From contig JABSSW010000045.1 of NCBI GenBank assembly GCA_018902385.1, forward strand, positions 310,001 through 374,000: a stretch of 64,000 nt of DNA. The letters are read 5' to 3'. This document shows positions 22,567 to 35,231 of this stretch, piece by piece (the first letter of the stretch is position 1; each line of letters opens with the position of its first letter). The stretch comes from Physcia stellaris (lineage: Eukaryota; Ascomycota; Lecanoromycetes; Caliciales; Physciaceae). A model generated the notes under the pieces. The model ran no database searches and was not told the origin of the DNA. It saw nothing but the letters and a program-made list of their open reading frames with translations. The position numbers and the translations under genes were made by a program.

Positions 22567-24002
22567 TCATGCATGCTCAACCTTCTCCCACTCCTGACTC
22601 CCTTCGGATGGTTTGACATCACCACTGGCAAATCCACTACTTCTCTTCGAGCCCATCATCCAACCGACAACGCCGCCAGGCACCCACCTCCCAATCAAGT
22701 CGTATGTCCAGGCTCCCCTGCCGACGAATACCGTACCGCCTCTCCCTTTGCCTCTAACTATAGCGTCGAACACAGTATTGTGAAGTTCTCTAGGTGAGCT
22801 ACCCGACGCTCTCTCCTGTGTTAATTTCGTGAGGTGCTCCTTCAAATGCTGCGCTCTCGCAGCAGCGGTCCAGTCTGGGTGGTCTGCTCGGGCGGTGAAT
22901 GCCGTTGCTACCATTTGCCGTTCGGTAGACACTGATGTGCCAAAAGCAAAGCTGCCGAGCTTCAGCTGCACAATGTTAAGGTCTTTGGACGGTATTTCCT
23001 TCCGGAGAGTAGCGATGTAGGCATCGACCGAGGCTGCGATGACGGATTCGGGTGCGTGAGAAGCTGCCTTTAAAGAAGGAACGATGGAAGAGGTGAGAGC
23101 CAGTAGGGTGGATTTCTGGGAGACAAGGAGCGGGAGAAAGGCTTGGAGGAGGGCGAACGGAGCGATGACGTTGACGTTCAATGTATCAGACCATGCTGCT
23201 GCGGAGAGGGTGGTTATTGGGGCAGCGGAAGGTTCGAGGGGGGGAAGGAGGACGAGAGAAGACAGTTGGAGATTGTGGGCCGGGGTATGGGGCAGAGGAT
23301 GCTGTGGAGTAGTGATATAGGAGGTAAACTTGGAGACTGCAGTGACCGTGGAATGCTCCTGCATGGATGATATTAGCTTTGCACCATGTGGTTGTTCTCA
23401 GGCAACCCTACAGAGGTAACGTCCAGATGCAGAGAACGAATATCAGGCCTGCCTTCAGATTGAACAACATGCTCTTCCGAAAGACTGTTGACTGGGATGT
23501 ACACAATGAAGCCCCTTCTGTCAAGTTCCAGCGAAAGTGACTTGGTGAGCGGCGAGTGCGGCGAACCCGCAAGAATAACTACTTCAGTCCGGGATCCATT
23601 CTTCGCTCTCTTTGCCCTTCTCTTCATGCGATCCGCTCGTCTTTGTCGCCATATTACAAAAACCCCAGTTCCGATGAAAGCGACAACTGCAGCAGTCACA
23701 GCGCGGTGTTCGGAGACCCAGAATTGGACAGTTTTCAAGTAGCCTACTGGTAATGCTTGTCGTGGCGGTGAAGGAGGAGGACGAATCGACTCTGCTTTTT
23801 CATAGATCCAAGGCGAGCTTTGTATACTCTCCCGGATTGAAGATGCGATAGGGTACTCGAGGAGAGAGGAAGCTACGGCCTTGAAGTGCTTATCGATTGA
23901 CTCGGTGATGCGGTTGACCTCGTTGGTTATTGAATCAAGATCCGGAACCATTTTTTCTAAAGAGCGGAGGGTATTCTCCAGAGAGTCTTCCTCGTTGGGC
24001 AT
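22567..24002 (-). CDS. DUF1776 family protein, SDR-like with one membrane helix
   Basis: Fungal protein of the DUF1776 family, which resembles short-chain dehydrogenases. Exons 24002-23412 and 23358-22567 with a 53-nt intron; 460 residues. The N-terminal half carries a coiled-coil-like segment, then one hydrophobic helix (VTAAVVAFIGTGVFVIW, about residues 110-127) followed by a basic stretch, so the protein is probably membrane-anchored. A Rossmann-like region follows: VVILAGSPHSPLTKSLSLEL in the position of the nucleotide loop, LHLDVTSEHSTVTAVSKF, and NVNVIAPFALLQAFLPLL as the N-containing helix. The classic TGxxxGxG glycine motif is degraded to AGSPHSP and no clear YxxxK dyad is seen, so catalytic activity is doubtful. 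Its start faces the wss1 start across 388 bp. No function is known to me. Confidence 0.85.
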
Positions 24003-24390
24003 ATTGGAGATGGACGCCAGACTGCAGCTTCGGTAGGCCCAAGGAAGGGATGAGGGGCGACTCTTTCTATCAGCACGTGACCTTTTCTATGATATTCCGT
24101 TCCAGAATGGGAGACCCGCGATTACGTGAATCTGCCTTGTATAATCATAGCTGTCACTTATTTGATGTTCAAATCCTCCTTCGTTTCCTCTCCTTTGTAA
24201 AACTCATACCGTGATTTTGCTTGAATGAGTGAATCTTTGTGTCGTGCATCAAGAGCACTGAAATTCTAATCTTCGGTTTGCACCTTTTCCACATTTCACT
24301 ACTTCGAATCTTACCTTCTAGATTCTACTATCCTCCTTTCTTTACTTCTTCTCATTGCTGGGATTGTAGTCGGCTACGGGCGAACCCAAA
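24003..24390. promoter_or_regulatory. Divergent promoter, DUF1776 gene and wss1
   Basis: 388 bp shared by two divergent starts. A/T-rich and pyrimidine-rich on the wss1 side (24290-24350). No specific site identified. Confidence 0.5.
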
Positions 24391-25681
24391 ATGCACGAAA
24401 TCGATCCCCTCATCGCCGAGTTCGAGCATGAAAAATTCCGCCCCCGTGAAGCAGAAGCCTTACAAACCCTCCGGAAAGTCGCCTCCCTCGTAAAACCAAT
24501 CATGCGGCAACGAGGATGGAAAGTCGGTATTTTGACGGAATTCTGGCCTCCTGAAAAGAACTTACTTGGTCTCAACTGGAATAGAGGTCAGAAGATTTGC
24601 CTTCGTCTGCGCTATCCGTACGATGAGCGGCAGTTTATCCCTTTGGAGGAGGTGGTGGACACCATGCTTCATGAGTACGCTGAATAGCTTCTTGATTATG
24701 GAATTTGAACTCATTCTTTTGAAAAGGCTTTGCCACATCGTCCACGGTCCTCACGACGAGCCCTTTCATACTCTTTGGAATCAGCTCCGAACGGAGCATG
24801 AACAGCTACTCCGCAAGGGATATACAGGCGAGGGTTTCCTCTCGACAGGCCACAAGCTCGGCGGTGCCCGCATACCCATGCATGAAGCTCGTCGTCAAGC
24901 ACGACTTGCCGCCGAGAAGCGCAAAGCTCTTACTGCGGGCTCAGGCCAGAAACTAGGAGGTACAGGTGTACGGCGTGGAGAGGACATCCGAAAAGTGATT
25001 GCAGATGCAGCGCAACGACGGATCACAGTCACGCAAGGATGTGCAAGTGGGACAGATCGAGGGCGCGGCATAGTAGAGGAAACCAACAAAAGTGGCTTCA
25101 GGACAAAGGCCGAGAATGATGATGAAAATGACGAGGCCATCATGCTAGCCTACATTGATCTTATCGAGGAAGAAGAGAGGGAGAAGTATGGCGACGCATA
25201 TGTACCCACCAGCAGCGAGAACCCAGCTGGTAGCCAAGGGGCAGTTTCTAGGCCGTCGAAACCCAGCACATCCAGCGATGCACCTCGGATTCCTACATCC
25301 ACAAAACCACGTCCGACGCCTCCTCTAGTCGACCTCACAAGGTCCGCCCCTCCCTCTTCGGACGGCTCGTGGACTTGCGACATCTGCACACTCGTCAACC
25401 CATCAACATATCTCTGCTGCGACGCCTGTAGCACGGAGCGACCTACACCTCCCTCATCCCCAAAGCTTCGGCCGTCATCGCGTCAAGCACAGACGCCAGC
25501 GAACAAGAATAACCCGCTCACAAACAAGAAGTCTGCGATCGACAACCTGAAGATCATCGAGAAAGCCGCTGCTGCGAAACCCAAAGGACCGATGGGCTGG
25601 CTTTGCCATAATTGTGGCAATTGGATGGAGAGCGAGTGGTGGACCTGTGCTTCTTGCGGGAGCATGAAGTTGACCTCCTGA
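24391..25681 (+). CDS. wss1: Wss1-type WLM metalloprotease with two RanBP2 zinc fingers
   Basis: DNA-dependent protease of the Wss1/SPRTN kind that digests proteins crosslinked to DNA and acts with Cdc48 and SUMO. Exons 24391-24674 and 24727-25681; the 52-nt intron interrupts the active-site Glu codon; 412 residues. WLM domain at residues 1-170. The joined sequence TMLHELCHIVHGPHDEPFH gives the HExxH zinc site plus the third His. FRPREAEALQTLRKVASLVK and GLNWNRGQKICLRLR are typical WLM strands, and GKGH-like FLSTGHKLGG follows. Two RanBP2-type fingers sit at the C-terminus, WTCDICTLVNPSTYLCCDAC and WLCHNCGNWMESEWWTCASC. Yeast Wss1 has SUMO- and Cdc48-binding motifs in the linker; LVDLTRS here could be a SUMO-interacting motif. 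Name is by domain architecture. Confidence 0.92.
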
Positions 25682-26015
25682 ATGTCTTATAAGACCAGAT
25701 GGGTTCTGCTTACATTATGTATTTTGTGGATATGAAGCTTAGGATTACTGCATAGCGGTGGAGTAAATTGTTGTCGGAGATACCCCTGTATGCCTAGGAT
25801 ATTCAAGAATTTGCATAGCATCATAGTATCTGCGAATCTCTGATATAGCACAATTTGTGAGTCCGGGTCCCGCTCGTATTAGGGATATGAGGGTGAAAAC
25901 GACTGCATGACTTGTGAAAGTCCGTATGACATCTATGATTAACGCGACGCAGAAGCTATGCCGAAAGGTATAAAACGCTTCAATGTACTTCGCAGAAGGG
26001 TATCCAAATCCATCT
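25682..26015. other. Convergent intergenic region
   Basis: 334 bp between two convergent gene ends, A/T-rich; nothing recognisable. Confidence 0.5.
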
Positions 26016-29000
26016 TTATTTCAGTAACGCCTTGCCCTTCGGTCCCAATAACCTCTTCCAGCCCTTCTCCTCTTTATACGCTTCAATACCGCCATATCCT
26101 TTTACCGGGCCCCCTTTCCCAACGGCATGGTCGTCTGCTTGCACAATACTCTCCTCATAGGAGTATTCATCACTGTACTCGCCGTCGGTACTACTGTAGC
26201 CCTCGCTATCATGCCTCGCAGCATCCCTAGCTGCAAAGCTCTGCCCCCGGTCTCCCGCAGCTTTGTCTCTACCATCTCCAATACCAAGGATGCGACTGAG
26301 CTTACTGGGTCTGCGACCTGGATAACCGTCCTGAGCGCCATCGAGGTCGTTGGCTCGCTGGCGCTGCTGCTCGGCGCGGTCTTCCATCATCCGGAGACCG
26401 AGGGGTTGGGATTGCTGGGCACTTTGTGGTTGGGATTGCTGGGCACTTTGTGCTTGGCTTTGCAACGGATTTTGCAGCTGCGGCCGTGTCGTGGTAGATT
26501 GGCGACGAGGGAAGGGGCCCACGCCTTCGACGCGGTTTGCGGCTGAGGACTGTCTTTGAGGTTGTTGCCCGCTTGTTACGGTTGTTGTTACTGTAGTTGT
26601 CGCGGTCTGCGTTTGTGATTGCGGGATCTGTGCAGCTCTTGCAGCTGCGGAGGCATGTCGTTGCATAAGTCCGCTGCTTCCCCTTGGCTGAGCAGACAAG
26701 GCTTCGGCGCTCATCGTGTCTCTTTGCAGCTGTGGAGCGGAAATGTCTTTCTTCGCGACGGATGGCCGGCGTGGAAACAGCCCCATGCCCTCAACTCTGC
26801 TTTCTCCGCCAAGGTCCTGCTGCTCCTGGGACAGATTTTTTTTGCCACGCGAGGATAAGGTCCGCTTCAAGCGCCCTAGGGCCCCGCCTCGTCCAACAGC
26901 ATCTTCCCGCCATTGCTGGTCGCTCGTCTCACTATAACTGTGGCTCTCGCTTGGAGTGAAGCTATCCTGACTCTTACCCCAGTTACCCTGGCCTTGGTTG
27001 CCCGCCAGGGAACGTCTCTTGTCGCCTCGGAGACTACCAAACCTCTCCAGAAGGCTCTTCTTGCGGTATGGCACGTCGTTGATGTCTTCGCGTCCCTGAT
27101 ACAGGAGTGCTGGGATGAGTAATCGATACGGTACTGTGATTCCTGCAGGATCCTTTTGACTGACTTCGCAATTCAACACGATATCAAGGCCATGTTCGAG
27201 ATTGATATGGCCTTCGTGATCGTCTTCGAGACCACCTTTTTTGACTGCTTTGAAGCTCATATTCGTGGGGCGACGATGGAAATTACCAGGACGAGGGAGA
27301 GGGGCAGAGCTAAAGCGTGTGGTTCCATTGCCCGTTGAGCTCGCTAATGCACTTATTCGTTTAGGGGAAGGAGGAGAACGACTATCATCTTCTGGGGATG
27401 AGGGTGTGCCCGTCGGCGAAGCTTGGTAGTTACTAGAGATTGGATAGTCCGCGGACGCTTGATTGTCTCGCTGGGAGAGCCGTCGGATAAGATTCCCAGG
27501 TTTCATGTCGGCCCTTGTCAAAGACATTGTCCGCTGCAACACGCCGGGCCGTTGCTGCGGCTCAGTATCCGTGCCGGAATCAGATGGCGTGGGTGGAGGC
27601 GTAGATCCTGCATCATACGTGTAAGTCAAAATAAATCTCAGACCAAGCGTACTCAGCTTACCTGGTTGGTATTCTCGAATTGAGCACCAGTTGCGCCGAG
27701 GCAGTAGCCGCTTGTTGTTCCTGGGTTTTCCATCAACATCATGTGTGAACATGGGAATCATATTCTCCTCGGTCTTTTGCGAAGTCAGCAAGTTTCACAT
27801 CGGATTGATAGTAACACTGACATCACGATCAAGGTGGTGCGTCTTGTTCCGCTTATTGAGGATATCTCCCATAACCTCTGGCGGTGGAGTGTTAACAATA
27901 GCCGATGAGATAATGTTCGCCATATATCGATGGTCGCGGTCTTTCGCAATTCTGAGCTTCGTGTTCGAGAAGAATTGACCGACAGCTGCCAAATGGACGT
28001 CTCCCCTGTATCGTATCAGCTTGACGATGACCTATGTCGAACATCGCGGCACGCTTACCCAAGAATTGTCACTCGGACAGATTTCTCCGATGCTAATTCT
28101 TGTAGTTCTTGTATGAAATAATTCCTCTCTCTCTTATGGTTTTTGGCTGTCCAATGATCATCCAAGTCATCCAAAATTTCTACACCACCGTCGAATTTAT
28201 TGAGAAACCCCCCAAGCATTCCAGCTCTACCCAACGCTTTCACAGGGTCCATCACCCTGCTCGTTAGCAGATTCTCGAGCCAAACCAGTCTTGGATATGC
28301 AATTGGTACTCCCAAGAGAACTATCAGATGCTTGGTCTCGCCTTCGATGATTTCTCGTTTACATCGGTCGAACACGAGCTTGTAAGTAGCCTCACTGACA
28401 ACTTCTTCCCTCTGTCAAGTGTCAGCGAACAGCAATGCTATAGAAAGCGAATACGACTACTGACCATTCTCTCGGTGCGGCAGTCGAGAGCAAGAAAAGC
28501 CACGTGCTTTCCTAGACTAAGAAAAATGCTTCGACTCAGCTCATTAATGTATGGGCCAGGTGCAGCTCCTAGGAGCCAGCTTGGCTCATCCGCCGCACTT
28601 TCATCCGGAACGCTTTGCTGTTGGAACAACATATAGTACTTGAAAGCTACGGCACCGAGCCCACAAAACACTGGAGTACTCATGAAATGGTGTGGATAAG
28701 AGCCGAAGCCATCGATGATGTCTGCACGAATGGTAATTAGCTCCAACTTAGTCTGAACATACTCGGTGTCTGTGAATCATACCATGATCGTCCCACATGT
28801 TTATCATGGGAATCTGCGAGTTAGCCATTCCAAACAAGCCCTGCGAGAACCACATGGCATATCGGTCGAGATAGAAATCTTCCAGCTCCTCTTGCATTTC
28901 GGCCGAGAACTTGACTTCGTGCTTATGATGTGGGTTTTTGATCTCAAGCCACTCTTGGAACAGCTTGGTTTGGCTCATGACTGCATCGTTATATATTTGG

Positions 29001-31895
29001 TCTCCACCCCCAATCATGACATGAAACGGTCGAGACTGGTGGCTATTGAGAACATCGCGCCATAGTGGATCTGGGCCCGAGAACGTTGCGGAACTGCCAC
29101 CAAATTTAATATAGAATGTTAAACTTCCAGGAGAGGACTTACTTGACGCTCATACTAAAGCCATTGCAGCTATGAAACATTATGTTCATTGACTGCCCCT
29201 TGGCAGGCACCCAAAATCCAATGGATGGCGCGTTGTTGATGCTGTAAGCTATTCGTGTTTGCCGAGTAGTAAGCTCTACCTCCAGATTGAAGCGCCAGAA
29301 AGTGACACCACGTTCGGCATGCAATCTCACTCCTCTGACAATCTGACCGTGACCACCTCTATCCCGGTCTCGGCGCGGGATCCTCGAGTTCGCAGACTGA
29401 ACTTGGGCGCTTGGGGCAGATTGTAAACTGGGCATTCCGTAGGAAGTTGGGACATTGGCTGTGCGGGTCTCTTCGAAGAGGCCATCGTCTGATTCTATAC
29501 GCGAAAGGTCTACCTCTTGTTCGAGATCCTCCGCTGGCTTCACGTACACTGTACCTCCGGTTCTTGTCAACTTTGGCAAGCCTGCGATGGGATCAACGTA
29601 TTCTGGAGGAAGACTGTGACCGCTTTCGTCGTTGATCTCCTGCGGTGGTGGAGGCAGAATGTCCATCGGCTCAGGAAATAACCTAAGACTTGGCGCAGGA
29701 TTGTACTGTGACTCTGCATCTACTGTCACAATCATAACGCTTCCTCGCCAAGTTTCTCGCTCTACCGTCGATCTTCCACTCTCAACTCTAGGGTTTTGAA
29801 GTCTGTCACGCTTCAAGCCAGTATACCGTAACAGAGGCCCGCATTTGAGATATAGCGGAGGGGCGAAGGATTTTCTTTCTCCTAGTGTTCTGGATTAGTT
29901 CTCCCATTGCGACTCGGTTGAGAAAAAGAGTCAGGGATGATTGGCAGAAAAGCTTGAAGACCTTGCAAAGCCCTTCAGTAACGAAATTGCGTACATACCG
30001 TAAACTTTAGGAAAGCCCCCATCAACTGAACTCTGATCGATGGCTTGTGCTGCAAGCTTTGCACCCTTCCCCCTTTGACTCCCTGATCTGTTCCTTTCCC
30101 ACCACGCCTTCTGGTCGTTGGCACCATCTAAATCGTTGACGAGGTCCGCGGCCGTAAGACGAGCAGTCCCGCCTTGCCTCCATTCATCAAGATGTCTCGG
30201 TTGGGTTTCGTACGCGGGCGCCTGAGTTGGCACATTCGCATGGCCATGGTGCAATATCTTGGAAAGCCGATTTTTGTGATGCTGAGCAGGGGCAGGAAGA
30301 GCCCCAGCAGGGTCACCCCCGAAACCAACCTTTTGTCGAGCTTCTATCCCAGCTGCGGTTTGCGGAGGTACTTCATATTCGAGTGCATGATTTTGAGTGC
30401 GGACTGAGCTCTTAGGGACCGGATCAGGAGCGCCTCCATATGCAGCTGGATCATCTGTTTCTACATATCGCTGGGCTTTACTACTGTACAGCGTCTGCTG
30501 CTGACTGGGAACTTCTTTTGAATGTCTAGTACCCTTGGCTAACTCTTGTTGAAGTAAATTCTGCTGTGGGCCATTATTGTGCACGCTTACGATATGAGCA
30601 TCCTGCGGCACTTCAGAATTTTGTTCATCTCGTGACACGAAGTCACTCACCTCTTCTTCGCTGCTGCTGCTACCTCTTTGAAATCGTACCCCTCTCCCCG
30701 TTTGCTGTTGAGAGGCCAACTCACTTGAGGCGGTCTTCACTGGTCGTTGAAGCTTGCCTTGCGGTAAGGAGCGAGCCGACACTACTGTAGCTTTCTGGCT
30801 GCTTGGTTGCTGCTGCCTCTCTAGTTGTTGTTGGTCGATGTCCTCAACGTAGGTTGGTGCAGTGTGACGATTTCGAGACTGCCTGTTATTCCTTCGTGAA
30901 TCTGGATTCGGATCTGGCATTACCTCGTGAGGGGGTGCTTTAGTCTCATTCTTCGTCGCGCCCGGCCCCTCTCTAATCTCTCCAACGCTGGTGTTTGTCT
31001 GGAGGTTTTGTTCTTTCTTTCGCCGTTCTTCCTCGGCCTGCCGTTCCCTCAATCTTCTTTCGGCTTTCTCTACCCGTGCCCGCTTTTCCTCTTTACTAAT
31101 ATCATTCAGCTTAACCTCAAGCTTCTGCAATGGAGAGCGATCTGGGGCCCATTCCTTGAGCGGGTCTGCTGCACCTGCCGAAGATCTCCTGGTGCCTGAG
31201 CGAGCAGGAACTGGTGCTGAGTTGATGTACGGTCCGGGCGTGTTCGCGCTTGCTTGATTGTCCATTGCATCTGCGACCTCGCGCTTTTGGGGGGCTTTGG
31301 CAGCAGTAGATTGCTGTATGGGGAGACCATCAATGGGTGTAGGGGGTTGTAAGGTTGCTGGCTCTTGCCTTTTATTCAGCAGATCAGGTTTTGCTGCCTG
31401 TGAATGTCGATCGATGCTCTTACGACGACTCTGTGACGTAGGTTGCGCAATGGTTTCTGCTTCTGGGGAGAGCCCCGCTGTGATCATGTCTTGCTCTTCA
31501 GCGAAACCTCGCGCTCTAGCCGCAAAGGATGTAGGATTTCCGATGGTAGGGCTCGTCCCATTACTTGTATAGGATCCACGATAAGAGACAGGTGGAGCTC
31601 GTGGAACCTCGGGTGCTGCCGGAGGCTGCATGTTATTTTCAAATTGAGACTTCCTATTACCACCACCTGTTCCGCTTATCCTCCGCTTTCGAGAGGTTGT
31701 TCTTGCCGCCGGCACTGTAGCAGATACGCTGTTCATCTGGACTTCTTCCGGCCATGAAGCACTTTCACCAATGGGCTGCGGAAGCGGCGAGGAAGTCGGC
31801 AGAGGCGCAAAGGGGTCAACGCGCAATGGTCTCGAGTGGACGTCCGAGGGCGGTGGGGGGAATTGAGATCTTGCTGGGTCACGGCTTGTCGCCAT
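26016..31895 (-). CDS. PhoD-like phosphatase with very long disordered termini
   Basis: Putative metal-dependent phosphatase or phosphodiesterase of the PhoD-like superfamily. Eight exons: 31895-29999, 29881-29143, 29093-28783, 28721-28465, 28411-28059, 28005-27822, 27773-27662 and 27607-26016; 1814 residues. Residues 1-630 are disordered, rich in Ser, Gln, Arg and Pro, with a charged heptad stretch (ISKEEKRARVEKAERRLRER). The catalytic core runs from about 635 to 1285. It holds FHVMIGGGDQIYND and MINMWDDHDIIDGFGSYPHH (metal-binding Asp/His), LIVLLGVPIAYPRLVWLENL, VTILGGDVHLAAVGQF and RDHRYMANIISSAIVNTPPP. The last 530 residues are again disordered and include a 24-nt tandem duplication. The 117-nt first intron is the longest complete intron in the window. 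The stop codon TAA overlaps an AATAAA. No signal peptide, so a cytoplasmic enzyme is expected. Substrate unknown. Confidence 0.9.
26406..26453 (-). repeat. 24-bp tandem duplication, Gln-rich
   Basis: Two near-identical 24-nt units, 26406-26429 and 26430-26453, encode an eight-residue Ser-Ala-Gln-Gln-Ser-Gln-Pro-Gln unit twice in the C-terminal tail of the PhoD-like protein. In-frame minisatellite, likely to vary between strains. Confidence 0.85.
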
Positions 31896-32626
31896 TCCGT
31901 CTCGAGTAAAAGTGTGAGATCAGGATGGGTTGCATGCCGCGAAAGCCGATGAACGACGAGGTAGCACGGACAGACACCGAAGTCTGCCTCACAATTTTGA
32001 ATTACTATTAGATGGTGTATTTTGTATATATGCCAGCCAAAGAGGACCAGTGAAGTGAAAGCTTCGAGTAAACAACGGTCTACGACAGCGATCTAGAAAA
32101 AGACTAAGGTGCAAAGCAAGATGAAAAGGTACAAGTTGCGAGAAAACAATAAATTATCGTCAACGAAGATCATCACCGTTCCAAGCTTCATCCAGCCTCT
32201 CCAAGCGAGCCACGGCACAGACCAGGAGCTAGCAGGGATCCTGCAGATAGACTTTCCGGCTGTGCTAGACCCTTTACAGTCGAGGACGCCAAGCCAGGCG
32301 TCTCTCACAAAGTCTGGTGTGTGTCCTTTGATGCACAGCCAGTCGAGGATAGCGTAAATTTGGCCTCATGGCTCTTGAATTGAATACAAAATCACGGAGA
32401 CTGTCCCACAGCTCATCTCATTCATTGACGCTCTTTTACAGGTCCCCCTGAGAAGATCCTTCTGATCTGACCGTCATCACTTGACCCACAAACAACCACC
32501 TCTCTCAAACAAAGGTCTTCTATTCAAGACATTTACCATCCCAAATTGTTTTTCCCTCAACGACGCAAAGCGATACCATCTAAACCCCTGATGGCGGCAT
32601 CATTGTAAACACCTATACATATCAAG
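31896..32626. promoter_or_regulatory. Divergent promoter region, PhoD-like gene and kexB
   Basis: 731 bp between divergent starts. No recognisable genes or repeats; the kexB side has a C/T-rich leader (32490-32560). Confidence 0.5.
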
Positions 32627-35231
32627 ATGCGAGTCGCACGTTATTTCGGCCTGCTGGCTTTGATTGGCACATCGTCTGCCGCCAACCTACACCCTCGAAA
32701 CCACGAAACCCATGAATATTACGCAGTTCACCTCCGTCCTGATGCCTCGCCGGCTCAAGTTGCATCCGCCCTTGGACTTGATCTGGTAGGAAAGCTTGGC
32801 GAGCTACCGGATCACTATACCTTTTCTTCCCCCCGACATAGGCAACATGGGGCGGACGATGTTCTTGAGGATCTGCGACGCCGTCGTATAAAACGGGTAG
32901 CCCCGACAGGTCTCAGCGCTCTCGACGGTGTCCTCTGGCATCAGAAACAGAAGCCCAAACCGCGAATGGAAAAGAGACATGTGCTCCCACCTTCCCCTGC
33001 GAGGCAGAACATTGGGTCTGGGGGTGTCCCAACAGTCCTTCCAGTGGTAGCTCAGAGCTCTGCGTTACCCGCTGCGCAACAAGCAGCTATCGCTATGAGG
33101 GATGAGGTCGCGCGAAAGCTAGAGATCCAAGACCCAATCTTCGGCGATCAATGGCATCTCTACAATACCGTCCAAATTGGTCATGATATCAATGTGACGG
33201 GTGTCTGGACGCAAGGCATCACTGGTCACAATGCTACTGTGGTTATGGTCGATGACGGTATCGATATGTACAGTGACGACCTGAAGGACAATTATTTCGC
33301 CGAGGGATCCTACGACTTTAACGATAATACTGCCGAACCGAGACCAAGGCTTTCCGATGACAAGCATGGCACAAGATGCGCTGGCGAAATCGCTGCTGTC
33401 AGGAATGGCGTTTGTGGAGTTGGTGCTGCCTATGACTCAAAAATTGGCGGCCTTCGCATCTTGTCTAAAGTGATAACAGATGAAGATGAAGCAGTAGCAA
33501 TGAACTATGCCTTTCAGAAGAATCAGATCTACTCTTGCTCCTGGGGCCCTCCGGACGATGGGCGTTCAATGGATGCGCCAGGAATCCTGATCAAAAAGGC
33601 CATGTTGAACGCCGTTCAAAAAGGTCGACAAGGCAAGGGTAACATCTACGTTTTTGCTGCTGGAAATGGTGCCTCAAGTGGAGACAACTGCAATTTTGAT
33701 GGTTACACCAACAGCATCTACAGCATCACCGTGGGGGCTATCGACAGGAAAGGCTTACACCCATACTATTCCGAAAAGTGCTCGGCGCAGTTGGTCGTGA
33801 CTTATAGCAGTGGCAGTGGCGATGCGATTCACACCACAGACGTTGGTACGAACGAATGTTACTCAAATCATGGTGGTACTTCGGCTGCGGCTCCTCTAGG
33901 CGCCGGTGTTTTCGCTCTGGCTTTGTCAATACGGCCTGACCTCACATGGCGCGACTTGCAACACATCCTTGTTCAAACCGCTGTCCCGGTGAATGAACAG
34001 GATGACTGGGATACTACATCCATTGGGCGAAAATATAGTCACACTTATGGTTATGGCAAGCTAGATGCTTACGCAATTGTTGAGAAAGCGAAGACCATTG
34101 AGCTTCTCAAGCCACAGGCGTGGTTTAATTCACCATGGCTGCACGTCAAACACCCAATCCCGCAAGGTGTTGAAGGTCTTCTGAGTACTTTTGAAGTCAC
34201 CAAAGAGGCTCTAGAGAAAGCGAATCTAGAGCGGGTGGAGCATGTTACAGTGACTATGAACGTAAACCACACACGGCGAGGTGACCTCAGCGTTGAACTC
34301 AGAAGCCCAACCAAAATGGTTAGCCACCTGAGTGTGACAAGGAGGCTTGACGATGCGGCCTTTGGGTACGTTGACTGGACTTTTATGTCGGTAGCGCATT
34401 GGTAAGTACAGGCACGTCAACTTGTCAAAGAATCATTTCACTGATGGGCTTCCCAGGGGCGAAACCGGTATCGGCAAATGGAGTGTTGTGGTCAAAGACA
34501 CGATGGTCAACGAACACAACGGGACCTTCACAGACTGGAAACTGACGCTCTGGGGTGAGAGTATTGATGGATCTAAGCAAGAACTGCTCCCAATGCCAAC
34601 CGACCATGATGACGATGACCACGACGTGATATCAGCTTCTGCTTCCACAGCAATAGTTTCAAACACTGCAGCTGCAACGCCGTCGACCAACCCGACAGAC
34701 CACATTGACCGTCCCGTGAACGCCAAACCTACCGCTCCCGCACCCATCACTGAACCCAGCACTACTCCCGATACCGCTGTGACATCCAAACCAACATCCA
34801 CACCAACTACATCTGCAAGTCCATCTGCGAGCACGACCGCAGCAGCAGACAGCTTCTTACCACATTATTTCCCCACCTTCGGCGTGTCTAAAAAGACACA
34901 AATATGGATATATGGTTCATTCGCTATAATTGTCGTTTTCTGCATCGGCCTCGGTACCTACTTCTTCGTCCAGCGAAGGAGGAGAGCTAACATTAATCGC
35001 GACGACTACGAGTTTGAGATGGTCAATGATGATGACGCGAATACTGGTCTCAGAGGTCGTTATAAGGGTAGACGAAGCAAGCGTGGAGGCGAGCTCTACG
35101 ATGCTTTTGCCGGAGAGAGCGACGACGAGCTGCTGTCCGATGAAGAAGAAGGATATCAGGACGAAAAACCAGACGACGCGGACAAAGGAAGCCGACGCTC
35201 CTCACGAGAAGAGCTCAACGAAAAGCAATGA
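32627..35231 (+). CDS. kexB: Kexin-type proprotein convertase KexB
   Basis: Calcium-dependent subtilisin-like protease of the trans-Golgi that cuts secreted precursors after Lys-Arg or Arg-Arg. Exons 32627-34401 and 34457-35231; 849 residues. A signal peptide (MRVARYFGLLALIGTSSAAN) is followed by the propeptide, with probable autocleavage after RRRRIKR or RMEKR. Catalytic Asp is in VVMVDDGIDMYSDDL, His in DDKHGTRCAGEI, the oxyanion Asn in VFAAGNGAS and Ser in NHGGTSAAAPLGAG. A P domain (about 490-630) spans the intron. A Ser/Thr/Pro-rich stalk (about 645-735) precedes one membrane helix (IWIYGSFAIIVVFCIGLGTY). The cytoplasmic tail contains YEFEMV, matching the Tyr-based trans-Golgi retrieval signal of yeast Kex2, plus acidic clusters. 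All catalytic residues are present. Confidence 0.96.
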
